From a bacterium (GTDB lineage Bacteria > Chloroflexota > Dormibacteria > Aeolococcales > Aeolococcaceae), in assembly GCA_021847925.1 (NCBI GenBank), contig JAJZNI010000026.1, positions 1-44,368 of the forward strand: 44,368 bases of DNA. The letters are read 5' to 3'. Below are positions 10,011 to 19,157 of the stretch, in pieces. Position numbers and translations under genes: made by a program. The first letter of the stretch is position 1, and the number at the start of each line of letters is the position of its first letter. The notes under the pieces were generated by a model. The model saw only the letters and a program-made list of their open reading frames with translations. It searched no databases and was not told the origin of the DNA.

Positions 10011-11225
10011 TCAGTACGAGCGGGGAAGGCCGAGCACGTGTTCCGCCACGAAGCTCAGCACGAGGTTGTTCGACACCGGCGCCACCAGGGAGAGCCGCGC
10101 CTCACGGAACTTGCGCTCGACGTCGTACTCCACCGCGAGGCCGTAGCCGCCGAAGGTGGTCATGGCGGCGTTGGCCGCCTCCCAGGCGGCCTCGGAGGAG
10201 AGGTACTTGGCCATGTTGGCCTCGGCCCCCCTCTGGTCGCCCTGGTCGAACCTGGTTGCGGCGACGTCCCGCATCACGCGCGCCCCCTCCAGGAGCATGA
10301 ACGCCTTGGCGAGCGGGAACTGGATGCCCTGGTTCTGGCCGATGGGCCGGCGGAAGACAACCCGGTCCCGGGCGTAGGCGGTGGCGCGATCGATGAAGTA
10401 GTAGCCGTCCCCGAGCGCCTCCGACGCCACCAGGACGCGCTCCGCGTTCATCCCCGAGAGGATGTAGCGGAACCCCCTTCCCTCCTCTCCGATGCGGTTC
10501 TCCTCGGGGACCCACAGCCGGTCGAAGACCACCTCGTTGGTCTCGTGGTTGACCATGGTCCTGATGGGGTTGACCGACAGCCGCCCCCCGGCCTCCCGGA
10601 GATCGACGAGGAAGACGCTCAGCCCGTCGGTCCGGCGCTGGACCTCCTCGAGCGCGGTGGTGCGGGCCAGCAGCAGCATGAGGTCGGAGTGCTGCACGCG
10701 CGACGTGAAGACCTTGCGACCGGTGACCTCGTAGCCGCCATCCCTGCGGGCGGCGAAGGTGCTGATGCTGGTGGTGTCGGACCCGGCGTCGGGCTCGGTC
10801 ACGCCGAAGGACTGGAGGCGCAGCTCACCCGCAGCGATGGCGGGGAGATAGCGACGCTTCTGCTCCGCGCTCCCGTGGCGCAGGAGCGAGCCCATCGTGT
10901 ACATCTGCGCGTGGCACGCCGTCGCGCTGCCGCCGGAGCGGTTGATCTCCTCGAGGATCAGCGCGCCCTCGAGCACCCCGAGACCGGCCCCACCGTACTC
11001 CTCGGGGATGAGGGCCCCGAGCCAGCCGGCCTCGGTGAGCGCGCGGACGAACTCCTCCGGATAGGCGCGCGCCTCGTCCGCCTCTCGCCAGTAGGAGAGC
11101 GGAAACCGCTCGCAGAGCTGGCGCACCGCACGGCGGATCTCCTCCTGCTCGGGGGAGTAGCCCGTGCCCGGCCCTCCCTCCGCGGAGGGCGAGCGGGGCT
11201 GGCCGTCGCGCACGAACGTGCTCAT
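10011..11225 (-). CDS. Acyl-CoA dehydrogenase
   Basis: FGVTEPDAGSDTTSISTFA, IGQNQGIQFPLAKAFMLLEGAR, FGGYGLAVEYDVERKFREARL; ATG at 11225 preferred over the upstream track start. Confidence 0.93.
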   Translation of the reverse strand: MSTFVRDGQPRSPSAEGGPGTGYSPEQEEIRRAVRQLCERFPLSYWREADEARAYPEEFVRALTEAGWLGALIPEEYGGAGLGVLEGALILEEINRSGGSATACHAQMYTMGSLLRHGSAEQKRRYLPAIAAGELRLQSFGVTEPDAGSDTTSISTFAARRDGGYEVTGRKVFTSRVQHSDLMLLLARTTALEEVQRRTDGLSVFLVDLREAGGRLSVNPIRTMVNHETNEVVFDRLWVPEENRIGEEGRGFRYILSGMNAERVLVASEALGDGYYFIDRATAYARDRVVFRRPIGQNQGIQFPLAKAFMLLEGARVMRDVAATRFDQGDQRGAEANMAKYLSSEAAWEAANAAMTTFGGYGLAVEYDVERKFREARLSLVAPVSNNLVLSFVAEHVLGLPRSY

Positions 11226-11274
11226 GACCGCGCGAGCGCTCCGGAGATCGTGAGACCAGTGTCCATGGGCCCTC

Positions 11275-11312
11275 GTATGCAGATGTATACGGATAGCCGA
11301 CAGGTGTATCGG
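11275..11312. promoter_or_regulatory. Candidate GntR-type operator (GTATGC-AGA-TGTATAC ... TGTATC)
   Basis: gtatgcagatgtatacggatagccgacaggtgtatcgg in the intergenic region upstream of the acyl-CoA dehydrogenase; TGTATAC core at 11284-11290 shared with sites near 20966 and 24958. Confidence 0.45.
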
Positions 11313-11479
11313 TTGCACGGCCACTTGTCAACCCCCCGTCGGGGTGAGATCCACGAACCCGGCCGGGTCGATCTCGATTGGATCTAACGTATCTAACACG
11401 CCGCACGGGACATGCCACCCCCGCTCACCGGCGTGAGCGGCCTCTCCCCTGCTGCGGCGCCCTTCCCCTCCAACCCCTC

Positions 11480-12640
11480 CTATGTGGCGTGCTCGGCATC
11501 CGCTGGGGCGGTCGCGCCGGCCTGGTGCGCGTCGATGGCGAGCCCCTCGTCGGTGGCTCCCAGATCCGGCCCGGCGCCCCTCGACGCGAAGTGAGGGATG
11601 ACGTGCCGGCCGATCAGATCGATGCAGCGGAGCACCTTGCTCTGCTCCAGCGAGCCGTCCGGTCCCGGCCACTGCATGCGCAGCAGCATGTGGTTGACGT
11701 GCACGGTGTCCCGGATGCGCTCCAGCTGGCGGATCACCTCCCCCGGATCCCCGATGACGAAGCGATCGCCCTGGAGCGTCTCGAAGGGGAGGTCGAGGTC
11801 ATCCTCGTTGCGCGGCAGCGCCTTCTGCTGCCCCCACCGGACATAGGTGCGGTACTTGTCCTCGAGGAACGGCCGTGCGTCCCTGAGCGCCTCCTCGGTC
11901 GTCTCGGCGCAGTAGACCTCCTTCAGCATCGGGACGACCGGCGCCGCCGGCTTGCCGAGGCGCAGCCGCTCGGACTGGTACAGCTCCATCTGGCGGGAGA
12001 GGACCGACAACTTCGCATGGGGGTTGATCAACCAGGCGTCGGCCAGGCGCGCCGCACGCAGGATGGCGGGATCGTTGTTGGCGGCGACCCAGATGGGGGG
12101 GCGCGGCCGGCGGGTGGGCTCCGCGCAGAATGCCGCACCGGCGAGATCGACCCGCCCGCTGTGGTGGCTGACCCTCCGCTCGCGCCAGAGGGCGGGAACG
12201 AGCGTGAGCGCCTCCTCCAGGTAGGCCACGCGCTGACCGCGCGGCACTCCGAACGCCTTGAACTCGACGTCGCGGTAGCCGAGACCGAGGCCCAGGATGA
12301 AGCGGCCGTGGCAGATGGCATCCATGGTGGTCGCGAGCTCGGCGATCTCCACGGGATTGTGAAGAGGGGCGAGCAGCACCGCGGTGCCGACGAACATCTC
12401 TCCCGCCTCGGCGGCGACGCGCGCCAGAAGGGGCACCGGCTGAAGCATCTGGTAGGGATCGGAGAGGTAGTGCTGCCCCGACATGACCGACACGAAGCCG
12501 GCGTCGCGCGCCCGGCGCACCTGCTCGAGGTGCTCGTCGAGGCGCGCGGCCAGGGGGCCGTGCACGTGCTGCGGGGCCAGAAACAGGCCGAAGCTCAGGC
12601 CGGTCGCCGCGACGGATGGAGCGGGGCCCGACTCAGGCAT
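11480..12640 (-). CDS. LLM-class flavin-dependent oxidoreductase (luciferase-like)
   Basis: GLSFGLFLAPQHVHG..., GTAVLLAPLHNPVEIAELATTMDAICHGRFILGLGLGYRDVEFKAFGV. Confidence 0.92.
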   Translation of the reverse strand: MPESGPAPSVAATGLSFGLFLAPQHVHGPLAARLDEHLEQVRRARDAGFVSVMSGQHYLSDPYQMLQPVPLLARVAAEAGEMFVGTAVLLAPLHNPVEIAELATTMDAICHGRFILGLGLGYRDVEFKAFGVPRGQRVAYLEEALTLVPALWRERRVSHHSGRVDLAGAAFCAEPTRRPRPPIWVAANNDPAILRAARLADAWLINPHAKLSVLSRQMELYQSERLRLGKPAAPVVPMLKEVYCAETTEEALRDARPFLEDKYRTYVRWGQQKALPRNEDDLDLPFETLQGDRFVIGDPGEVIRQLERIRDTVHVNHMLLRMQWPGPDGSLEQSKVLRCIDLIGRHVIPHFASRGAGPDLGATDEGLAIDAHQAGATAPADAEHAT

Positions 12641-13913
12641 GCGACGCGCCTCCGCTGGGGACGGGCGGAGCGAGCCTCCCTCCCCGGGCCTGGCTGGCCA
12701 CCAGAAGCCGGCGCCCGACGACGATCACCCCCGCCCCCGACAGGGCGGCGCCCGCGGACACGAGCCAGCCCACCGCGTAGTCCGTGTGGCTCACCACCAT
12801 CCCGAAGATGGTGGGACCGAGGACCCCCGCGAGACGTCCGCCCGTCTGGGTGACGCCGGTGGCCCGGGCGGGGGCGTCGCGGTGGCTGCGCGTGATCGCG
12901 AAGTTGAAGAGCCCGTTCCATCCCCACCCCGCCCCGTAGGCGATGACCGCGCCGATCACGAGGAGGGCGCCGGTGCGCGTGAGCGACCCGAGGCCCAGGG
13001 CCGCATACCCCACCACCCCCACCATCAGCATGACGGAGACCATCGGGAGGTGGGAATGGCCGCGCCGGTCCGCCACGTATCCGACCGCGATCCGGACCGC
13101 CGCGGAGGTGGCGGCGGCCAGCGCCGCGACCAGGCCGGCGCCGGCCTGGCCCACCCCCACGGCCACGGCCGAGAGCACCAGGAAGGTCGTGAGACCGGTG
13201 GTGGCGAGGACGCCGAGCCCGAAGCCGGCCGCCAGCACGACGAGCGCCCTCGTGTCCCGGGATCCCGCGGAGGGTGCGGGCGCGCGACGCCGCGCCTCGG
13301 CACGCGCCAGGCGAGGCACGGGGGCCAGGACGGCGGCTGCGAGGGCGATGCAGGCGCCCACGACGAAGGCCCAGCGCCACCCGACCGTGAGGCCGATGGT
13401 CGGCACCGCCAGACCGCCGAGGAGGGTGGCGAGCGGCACCGAGGCCTGCTTGATGCCGAACGCGAGGCCCTGCCGGCTCGCGGGGACGCGCCGGATCAGA
13501 AAGCGGTTGGTGGCCGGCTGCATCGCCGAGCTGGCCAGGCCGGCCAGGAGCATCAGTGCGCAGAGCGATGCCCAGGAGACGGCCAGGAGGGAGATGAGCA
13601 GGAGAGCGGCCGCGGCCCCGAGGGCTGCGCCCCTCATGGTCCGCGCACCGCCCAGCCTGTCGGTCACCCGACCCGCCGGGACCGAGCCGGCCGCGGCGCC
13701 GAGGAAGTAGGCTCCGACCGCCGAGCCGACACCCGTGAGGCTCAGGTGCAGGGACGCCCGCAGCTCGACGGCGAGGGCTCCGACCAGGAAGGCCGCGAGC
13801 GACCCCGAGGTGGAGCAGAGGACGGTCCTGGCCACGTCCCGGGCGATGTGGGCGGGGGGCTCCGGCGCATCCACGCCGGCACCCGCCGCAGGCGAGACGA
13901 CCGTCCCAGGCAT
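12633..13913 (-). CDS. MFS transporter
   Basis: Hydrophobic multi-TM protein with GVGSAVGAYFLGAAAGSVPAGRVTDRLGGARTM MFS motif; start likely MPGTVVSPAAG at 13913. Confidence 0.85.
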   Translation of the reverse strand: MPGTVVSPAAGAGVDAPEPPAHIARDVARTVLCSTSGSLAAFLVGALAVELRASLHLSLTGVGSAVGAYFLGAAAGSVPAGRVTDRLGGARTMRGAALGAAAALLLISLLAVSWASLCALMLLAGLASSAMQPATNRFLIRRVPASRQGLAFGIKQASVPLATLLGGLAVPTIGLTVGWRWAFVVGACIALAAAVLAPVPRLARAEARRRAPAPSAGSRDTRALVVLAAGFGLGVLATTGLTTFLVLSAVAVGVGQAGAGLVAALAAATSAAVRIAVGYVADRRGHSHLPMVSVMLMVGVVGYAALGLGSLTRTGALLVIGAVIAYGAGWGWNGLFNFAITRSHRDAPARATGVTQTGGRLAGVLGPTIFGMVVSHTDYAVGWLVSAGAALSGAGVIVVGRRLLVASQARGGRLAPPVPSGGASHA

Positions 13914-14093
13914 CCCGCGACTGTACGCCGCGACGGGCCGTGCACCCCGTGCGCCGCCGCTCGGGAGCTGCCCTCCCGGCAAGGGACCCGGACCCGGGAG
14001 ACCGGCCGGCGGGTGTGCCATGCGCTCGAGGTCCCCCGGGGCAGGTGACCAACCGCCCTACCCGCGCCGCTCACCCGGCTCCAGACTCGCGGC

Positions 14094-14357
14094 ATGAACG
14101 TGGGCATCGAGATCCCCCGGGACTCGGGCGAGACGCTCCGCTGCCAGGGTCCCGGACCGGGTGGTCGCTGCCCCTTCCAGGTGTGGAGGCTCTGGGGGCC
14201 GCCGGAACCGGCGGTTCCGTGCGCGGGGCGCACCGTCACCGTCACCGGCCTGGGGCGGCCCCATCTCTGGCAGGTCGCGCCGGGTGCGACCGTCTGCTTC
14301 GTGGCGGAGCTCCTCACCTCGACGTGGTGGGGCTGGACCGACACCCGGGTCGCCTGA
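14094..14357 (+). CDS. Hypothetical small protein (87 aa)
   Basis: MNVGIEIPRDSGETLRCQGPGPGGRCPFQVWRLWG...; ORF only, no family recognised. Confidence 0.35.
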   Translation: MNVGIEIPRDSGETLRCQGPGPGGRCPFQVWRLWGPPEPAVPCAGRTVTVTGLGRPHLWQVAPGATVCFVAELLTSTWWGWTDTRVA

Positions 14358-14396
14358 GGTCACGGGGCTCCAACCGGGAGGTCCCCCGGAGGCACG

Positions 14397-14435
14397 TGTA
14401 ACAGGGCGACGCCCGTCCGACCAATTTGTGTTACA
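14397..14435. promoter_or_regulatory. TGTAACA-N25-TGTTACA dyad upstream of aromatic cluster
   Basis: TGTAACA at 14397-14403 and its reverse complement TGTTACA at 14429-14435, upstream of the monooxygenase gene. Confidence 0.45.
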
Positions 14436-14490
14436 TAAGGCGGGTGAGCACTCGAGCCCGGCGGTGCCGCCCCGCAGCGGCGGGGGGACC

Positions 14491-15711
14491 GTGAGCGCGG
14501 ACGGGGACCTCCCCGCCGTGGTGGCGGGAGCCGGGCCCGTCGGGCTGGCGGCGGCTCTCGCCCTGCGCCGCCTCGGCCACGAGGTGATCGTGCTCGAGGC
14601 TGAGCCGCGGGAGCGGCCGCGTGCCGGGAGCCGCGCCATCTACGTGCACGGTGCGACGCTGCGGCTGCTGGAGGGGGTCTCCCCCGGGCTCGGCCACGCA
14701 ATGGCCGAGCGGGGGGTGGTGTGGAGCGGCAAGCGCACCTTCTGGAAGGGCCGGCAGATCTACGGGAGGCACTACGCGCCGCCCGCGCCGGGACGTCTCC
14801 CCCATTTCACCAGCCTGCCCCAGGTCGTGAGCGACCGGCTGCTCCTCGACGCGTGTGAAGCGATGCGGGTGCAGATCGCCTGGTCCACTCCACTGCGGTC
14901 GCTGACGGCCGACCGCGACGGCGTCACCGTGCTCGGCGCCGGCCGGGAGTGGCGGGCGCGCTACGTGGTGGGCGCCGACGGGGCCCGGTCGGCGGTGCGC
15001 CAGGCGATCGGGGTGAGCCTGTCCGGGCCGCGGCCACGCAACGCCTACGTGGTCGTGGACGTGGCCGACGACCCGTCGCATCCGCTGCCGTGCGAGCGGG
15101 TCTTCCACTATCTCCATCCCGGGGTCGGGCACAGGAACGTGCTCCTGGTCCCGTTCGCGGGCGGCTGGCGCGTCGACCTTCAGTGCCGTGTCGACGACGA
15201 TCTCGATCACCTCGCGACACCGGACGGGGTGCGCTCGTGGCTGGTCGAGGTGCTGCTCCCGGGCCACTCGCTCGACGTCACCTGGGTGTCGACCTATCGC
15301 TTCCTCCAGGTGGTGGCCGAGAGGTTCACGGACGAGCACCGGCGGGTCCTGCTGGCCGGTGAGGCAGCGCACCTCTTCGCCCCGTTCGGCGCGCGCGGCA
15401 TGAACTCCGGGATCGCGGACGCGGTGGCGGCGGCTCGGGCCATCCACCTCGCGCTCCAGGAGGGCGACCCGCAATCGCGACGCCGCGTCATCGACGGGCT
15501 CTCCGGCGACCGGCGCGCGTCGGCCCTCTACAACCGCGACGCGGCGGGCAAGGCACTGCGCCACATGCAGGCGAGCGACCCGTGGATCCGCGTCACCCGG
15601 GCGGTCGCCGCCCGCCTGGCCCGCCGCTCATGTCGGGTCGGAGCGTGGATGGACTCGGCCCCCTATGGGCCGCGCCGGGGGAGGGTCGGGATGACCTCTG
15701 CCAAGTACTAG
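14491..15711 (+). CDS. FAD-dependent aromatic hydroxylase / monooxygenase
   Basis: AVVAGAGPVGLAAALALRRLGHEVIVLEAE (GxGxxG), YVVGADGARSAVRQAIG, VLLAGEAAHLFAPFGARGMNSGIADA; GTG start inferred. Confidence 0.92.
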   Translation: MSADGDLPAVVAGAGPVGLAAALALRRLGHEVIVLEAEPRERPRAGSRAIYVHGATLRLLEGVSPGLGHAMAERGVVWSGKRTFWKGRQIYGRHYAPPAPGRLPHFTSLPQVVSDRLLLDACEAMRVQIAWSTPLRSLTADRDGVTVLGAGREWRARYVVGADGARSAVRQAIGVSLSGPRPRNAYVVVDVADDPSHPLPCERVFHYLHPGVGHRNVLLVPFAGGWRVDLQCRVDDDLDHLATPDGVRSWLVEVLLPGHSLDVTWVSTYRFLQVVAERFTDEHRRVLLAGEAAHLFAPFGARGMNSGIADAVAAARAIHLALQEGDPQSRRRVIDGLSGDRRASALYNRDAAGKALRHMQASDPWIRVTRAVAARLARRSCRVGAWMDSAPYGPRRGRVGMTSAKY

Positions 15712-15748
15712 CCGCCGGTGTGATGGTTGTGTTGGTGAGGAGAGCCCG

Positions 15749-16879
15749 ATGACGGACCAGGCGCTGAGCCCCCCGGTCGATGCGGTGGAGGTCAGCTACG
15801 AGGAGCTGTGTGGAGCTCTCGCCGCCAAGAACCTGAGCCCGCTCTGGAAGGTCAACCGCGAGCTCATGCCGCTGGAGCATCGGTCCAGCACGCTCCCGTG
15901 GCTGTGGAGGTGGCGGAGCCTGCTGCCGATGGCCCGCCGCTGCGGCGAGCTGATCACCATCGATCGCGGCGGGGACCGCCGGGTGCTCGCCCTGGCCAAC
16001 CCCGGGCTGCAGGGCCGGCCCTACACCAGCACGACCCTCTGGGGCGCCATCCAGTACCTCGGTCCGCACGAGTCCGCTCCCGCGCACCGCCACACACCGA
16101 ATGCGATCCGCTTCGTCATCGAGGGAGAGGGGGTATGGACGACGGTCAACGGCGATGCCTGTGACATGCTCCCCGGGGATCTCATCCTGACCCCGAGCTG
16201 GCACTGGCACGATCACAACAACAGCGCAGACCGTCCGATGCTGTGGTTCGACGGGCTCGACCTCCCCCTGGTCGGCGTGCTCGAGGCGGTCTTCTTTGAG
16301 CTGTACCCGGATGAGACCCAGCCCGTCGTGTCGCGCAACCTCTCCGAGCTGCTCTACGGAAAGGGCATCGCACCCCACGAACCCCGCCCGGGGAGCGTCC
16401 GTGACGGCAGCGCAGGCACGGCCCGCGCGCCCGCCGGCGGTCTCGCCTCACCACTGCTGCGGTATCCGTACACCACGACGGACGCGCAGCTCGAGGCGAT
16501 GCTGGCCGGCACACGGTCCGACGTCGCCACCGTGCACTTCGTGAACCCGGCAAACGGCCGATCCGCGCTCCCCACCCTCGGGCTCAGCATGGTGCGTCTC
16601 CTCGCCGGCGCGGCCACCGCCCCGGTGCGCCGCGCCGGGAGCAGCATCGTCGTCGTCTTCCGCGGCAGCGGCTACACGGTGATGAACGGTACCCGGTTCG
16701 ACTGGGGGGAGAAGGACATCTTCGTGGTCCCATCCTGGGTTGCCGCGGAGCACCACGCGCTCGAGCGCTCCGACCTCTTCGTGACCAGCGACCGGCCCGT
16801 CCTCGAGGCGCTGGGCTTGTATCGCGAGGAGATGCTCGATGAAGAGCAGAGCGTCTCCGCCAGGTTCGTTCCCCTCTGA
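15749..16879 (+). CDS. Bicupin ring-cleavage dioxygenase, gentisate 1,2-dioxygenase-like
   Basis: HESAPAHRHTPNAIRFVIEGEGVWTTVNGDACDMLPGDLILTPSWHWHDHNN; second cupin with SSIVVVFRGSGYTVMNGTRFDWGEKDIFVVPSW. Confidence 0.92.
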   Translation: MTDQALSPPVDAVEVSYEELCGALAAKNLSPLWKVNRELMPLEHRSSTLPWLWRWRSLLPMARRCGELITIDRGGDRRVLALANPGLQGRPYTSTTLWGAIQYLGPHESAPAHRHTPNAIRFVIEGEGVWTTVNGDACDMLPGDLILTPSWHWHDHNNSADRPMLWFDGLDLPLVGVLEAVFFELYPDETQPVVSRNLSELLYGKGIAPHEPRPGSVRDGSAGTARAPAGGLASPLLRYPYTTTDAQLEAMLAGTRSDVATVHFVNPANGRSALPTLGLSMVRLLAGAATAPVRRAGSSIVVVFRGSGYTVMNGTRFDWGEKDIFVVPSWVAAEHHALERSDLFVTSDRPVLEALGLYREEMLDEEQSVSARFVPL

Positions 16880-16882
16880 CCC

Positions 16883-17713
16883 ATGCGGCTCCTCACCCTC
16901 CGCCTCGACGAAGGCACACGCGCCGGCCGCATCGACGGCGACCTCGTGACCGAGCTGCCCTTCTCCGACGTCGGATCCCTGCTCGCCCACCCGGAGTGGA
17001 GGGAACTGGCCGGCGGGCGTGGCACGCGAGCGCGCCGCCTCGAGGAGGTCGACCTGGCGCCTCTGGTCCCGCATCCCTCCAAGATCTTCTGCGTGGGGCA
17101 CAACTACACGAGCCACATCCTCGAGATGGGCCACGAGCTCCCGAGCCATCCGACCCTCTTCGCGAAGTTCGCCCGCACCCTCACCGGACCCGCCGACCCC
17201 ATCGTCCTGCCGGCCGCGTCCGAGCGGGTGGACTGGGAGGCGGAGCTCGCCCTGGTGATCGGCCGTCGCGTTCGCCACGCCAGCCTCGAGACCGCGCTGG
17301 CGGCGATCGCGGGGTACACGGTGGTCAACGACATCTCGGCCAGGGACTATCAGTGGCGCACACCGCAATGGCTCCAGGGCAAGTGCTTCGAGCAGACGAC
17401 CCCGCTCGGCCCGGCCCTGGTCACCCCGGACGAGGTCGACCATGCGAGGGACCTGGAGATCCGGTGCGAGGTCGACGGGGTCACCATGCAGCGGGCAAGG
17501 ACGAGCGACATGCTCTTCCGCCCGGAGGCCATCGTGGCCTACGTGAGCCAGATCATCACCCTCGACCCCGGGGATGTGGTCGCGACCGGGACCCCGGCCG
17601 GCGTGGGGGACTCGCGCAGGCCGAGCGTCTACCTGCATGAGGGTCAGGTGGTGCGCACGTCGATCGAGGGCGTGGGCACGCTCATCAACCGGTGCGTCAG
17701 GGAGGCGTCATGA
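16883..17713 (+). CDS. Fumarylacetoacetate hydrolase family protein (candidate fumarylpyruvate hydrolase)
   Basis: KIFCVGHNYTSHILEMG, WEAELALVIGRRVRH, GYTVVNDISARDYQ, DVVATGTPAGVGDSRRP. Confidence 0.93.
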   Translation: MRLLTLRLDEGTRAGRIDGDLVTELPFSDVGSLLAHPEWRELAGGRGTRARRLEEVDLAPLVPHPSKIFCVGHNYTSHILEMGHELPSHPTLFAKFARTLTGPADPIVLPAASERVDWEAELALVIGRRVRHASLETALAAIAGYTVVNDISARDYQWRTPQWLQGKCFEQTTPLGPALVTPDEVDHARDLEIRCEVDGVTMQRARTSDMLFRPEAIVAYVSQIITLDPGDVVATGTPAGVGDSRRPSVYLHEGQVVRTSIEGVGTLINRCVREAS

Positions 17714-18201
17714 GCCGGCCACCCGGGGGCCCCGGAACGGCCGCGAGCGTTCGCGCCGCCAATCGAACCCTGGATGAGGAGCTGCGCGCCGTGATGAGCC
17801 GGGTGACGGACGCACAGCTGCACCTCAGGACGGCGCCCGACGAGTGGACGGTGGCCGAGCAGCTCGGGCACATCAGCGAGTTCCCCGTGTGCTTCGCGAC
17901 CCAGCTGCGCGCGTGGCGCCGCGACCGCTCGGTGCCGGTGGGACGGACGCATGAGAGCGCCGACCGCCTGGCCGGGGTGGCTCGAGCAGCGGGCCGTGAC
18001 GCCGGCGCGCTGCACGGCGAGGCCACGGCCGCGCTTGCCGAGCTGGAGGAGGCCCTGGCCGAGCTGACGGACCGGGATCTCGCCTCCCCGACCCGCAACG
18101 TGAAGTACGGGGACGAGCCTCTCTCCGCCTTCCTCGAGAGGTATGTCATCGGCCACAAGCGCGCCCACGCCGCGCAGCTCCGCGCCACGCTGGGACGATG
18201 A
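17710..18201 (+). CDS. DinB-superfamily protein (candidate thiol-dependent maleylpyruvate isomerase)
   Basis: APDEWTVAEQLGHISEF ... FLERYVIGHKRAHAAQLRATLGR: DinB metal-ligand His pattern; ATG at 17710 overlaps the FAH gene stop. Confidence 0.8.
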   Translation: MSRPPGGPGTAASVRAANRTLDEELRAVMSRVTDAQLHLRTAPDEWTVAEQLGHISEFPVCFATQLRAWRRDRSVPVGRTHESADRLAGVARAAGRDAGALHGEATAALAELEEALAELTDRDLASPTRNVKYGDEPLSAFLERYVIGHKRAHAAQLRATLGR

Positions 18202-19025
18202 GACCCCGCTCGGTCATCTTCGACGTCTATGGCCAGTACCTGCGGCACCGCGGCTCCGAGGCGTCGCTGCAGCAGCTCAGCCGCCTGCTGGGATGCTTCG
18301 GCATCCTCCCGGCGACCGTGCGCGTCACCCTCACCCGCATGCGGTCGGAGGGATGGCTGCGCAGCCGGCGGCTGGGGCGGAGCAGCCTCTACGCCCTGAC
18401 CGACCGCGCCACCACCCTCTTGAACGAGGGGCAGTCCCGCATCTTCCACCGCCGAACCGCCCCCTGGTGTGGCAGCTGGCAGATGGTCGTCCACCCGGCC
18501 GCCGAAGCGTCCCGCCGAGACCGGGAGAGCGTGCGACGTCAGCTGGCCTGGCTCGGGTTCGCCCAGCTGGCGGCCGACACGTGGATCGCCCCCGACCCGC
18601 GCAGGGCGGACACGCTGAGCTCCCTCCCCCATCGGCTCCCCGGCGCCGCCGTCTTCTCGGCCCGCTCGTCAGGCCTCGCGGCCGACCGCCTGCTTGCCGC
18701 CCGGTGCTGGGACCTCGCGCGGATCGACGCCGGGTATCGGGAGTTCGTGCAGCGCCACGCCCCGACCCCCCCGGTCTGTGAGGGGCCTCCCGGGGAGGGC
18801 TCGCGCGCATTCGTCGAGCGCACTCGCCTGGTCAACGAGTACCGGCGATTCCCGTTCCAGGACCCCGACCTGCCCCATGAGCTTCTCCCGCCATCATGGG
18901 CAGGGCATGACGCGCACGCGCTCTTCCTGCGCCTCTATCAGGAGCTGAGGGAGCCCGCGTGGAGCTACGTCGACGCCGTGCTGGAGACCTCCGCACGCGA
19001 CCGGACGCTCCCCGACGACGTCTGA
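18198..19025 (+). CDS. PaaX-family transcriptional regulator
   Basis: RSVIFDVYGQYLRHRGSEASLQQLSRLLGCFGILPATVRVTLTRMRSEGWLRSRRLGRSSLYALTDRA winged helix plus PaaX C-terminal PWCGSWQMVVHP. Confidence 0.9.
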   Translation: MRPRSVIFDVYGQYLRHRGSEASLQQLSRLLGCFGILPATVRVTLTRMRSEGWLRSRRLGRSSLYALTDRATTLLNEGQSRIFHRRTAPWCGSWQMVVHPAAEASRRDRESVRRQLAWLGFAQLAADTWIAPDPRRADTLSSLPHRLPGAAVFSARSSGLAADRLLAARCWDLARIDAGYREFVQRHAPTPPVCEGPPGEGSRAFVERTRLVNEYRRFPFQDPDLPHELLPPSWAGHDAHALFLRLYQELREPAWSYVDAVLETSARDRTLPDDV

Positions 19026-19157
19026 GATCCTGCGCATGCCGTGAGAGCCCCACGCGACACCCGCGCTCCGGCGCATGCGCGCCGAGGCCTCCGTCCCGCG
19101 CGATGCCCGCCGCCAGCCCGCGCCGGGTCAGCTTCCAGAAGGAGTGTGCAGCCGGTC

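Noticed and set aside
12483-14048. 521-aa plus-strand ORF over the MFS gene
   Set aside because: Antisense, extremely Arg/Gly/Glu-rich, no domain; the minus-strand MFS translation is clearly the real gene.
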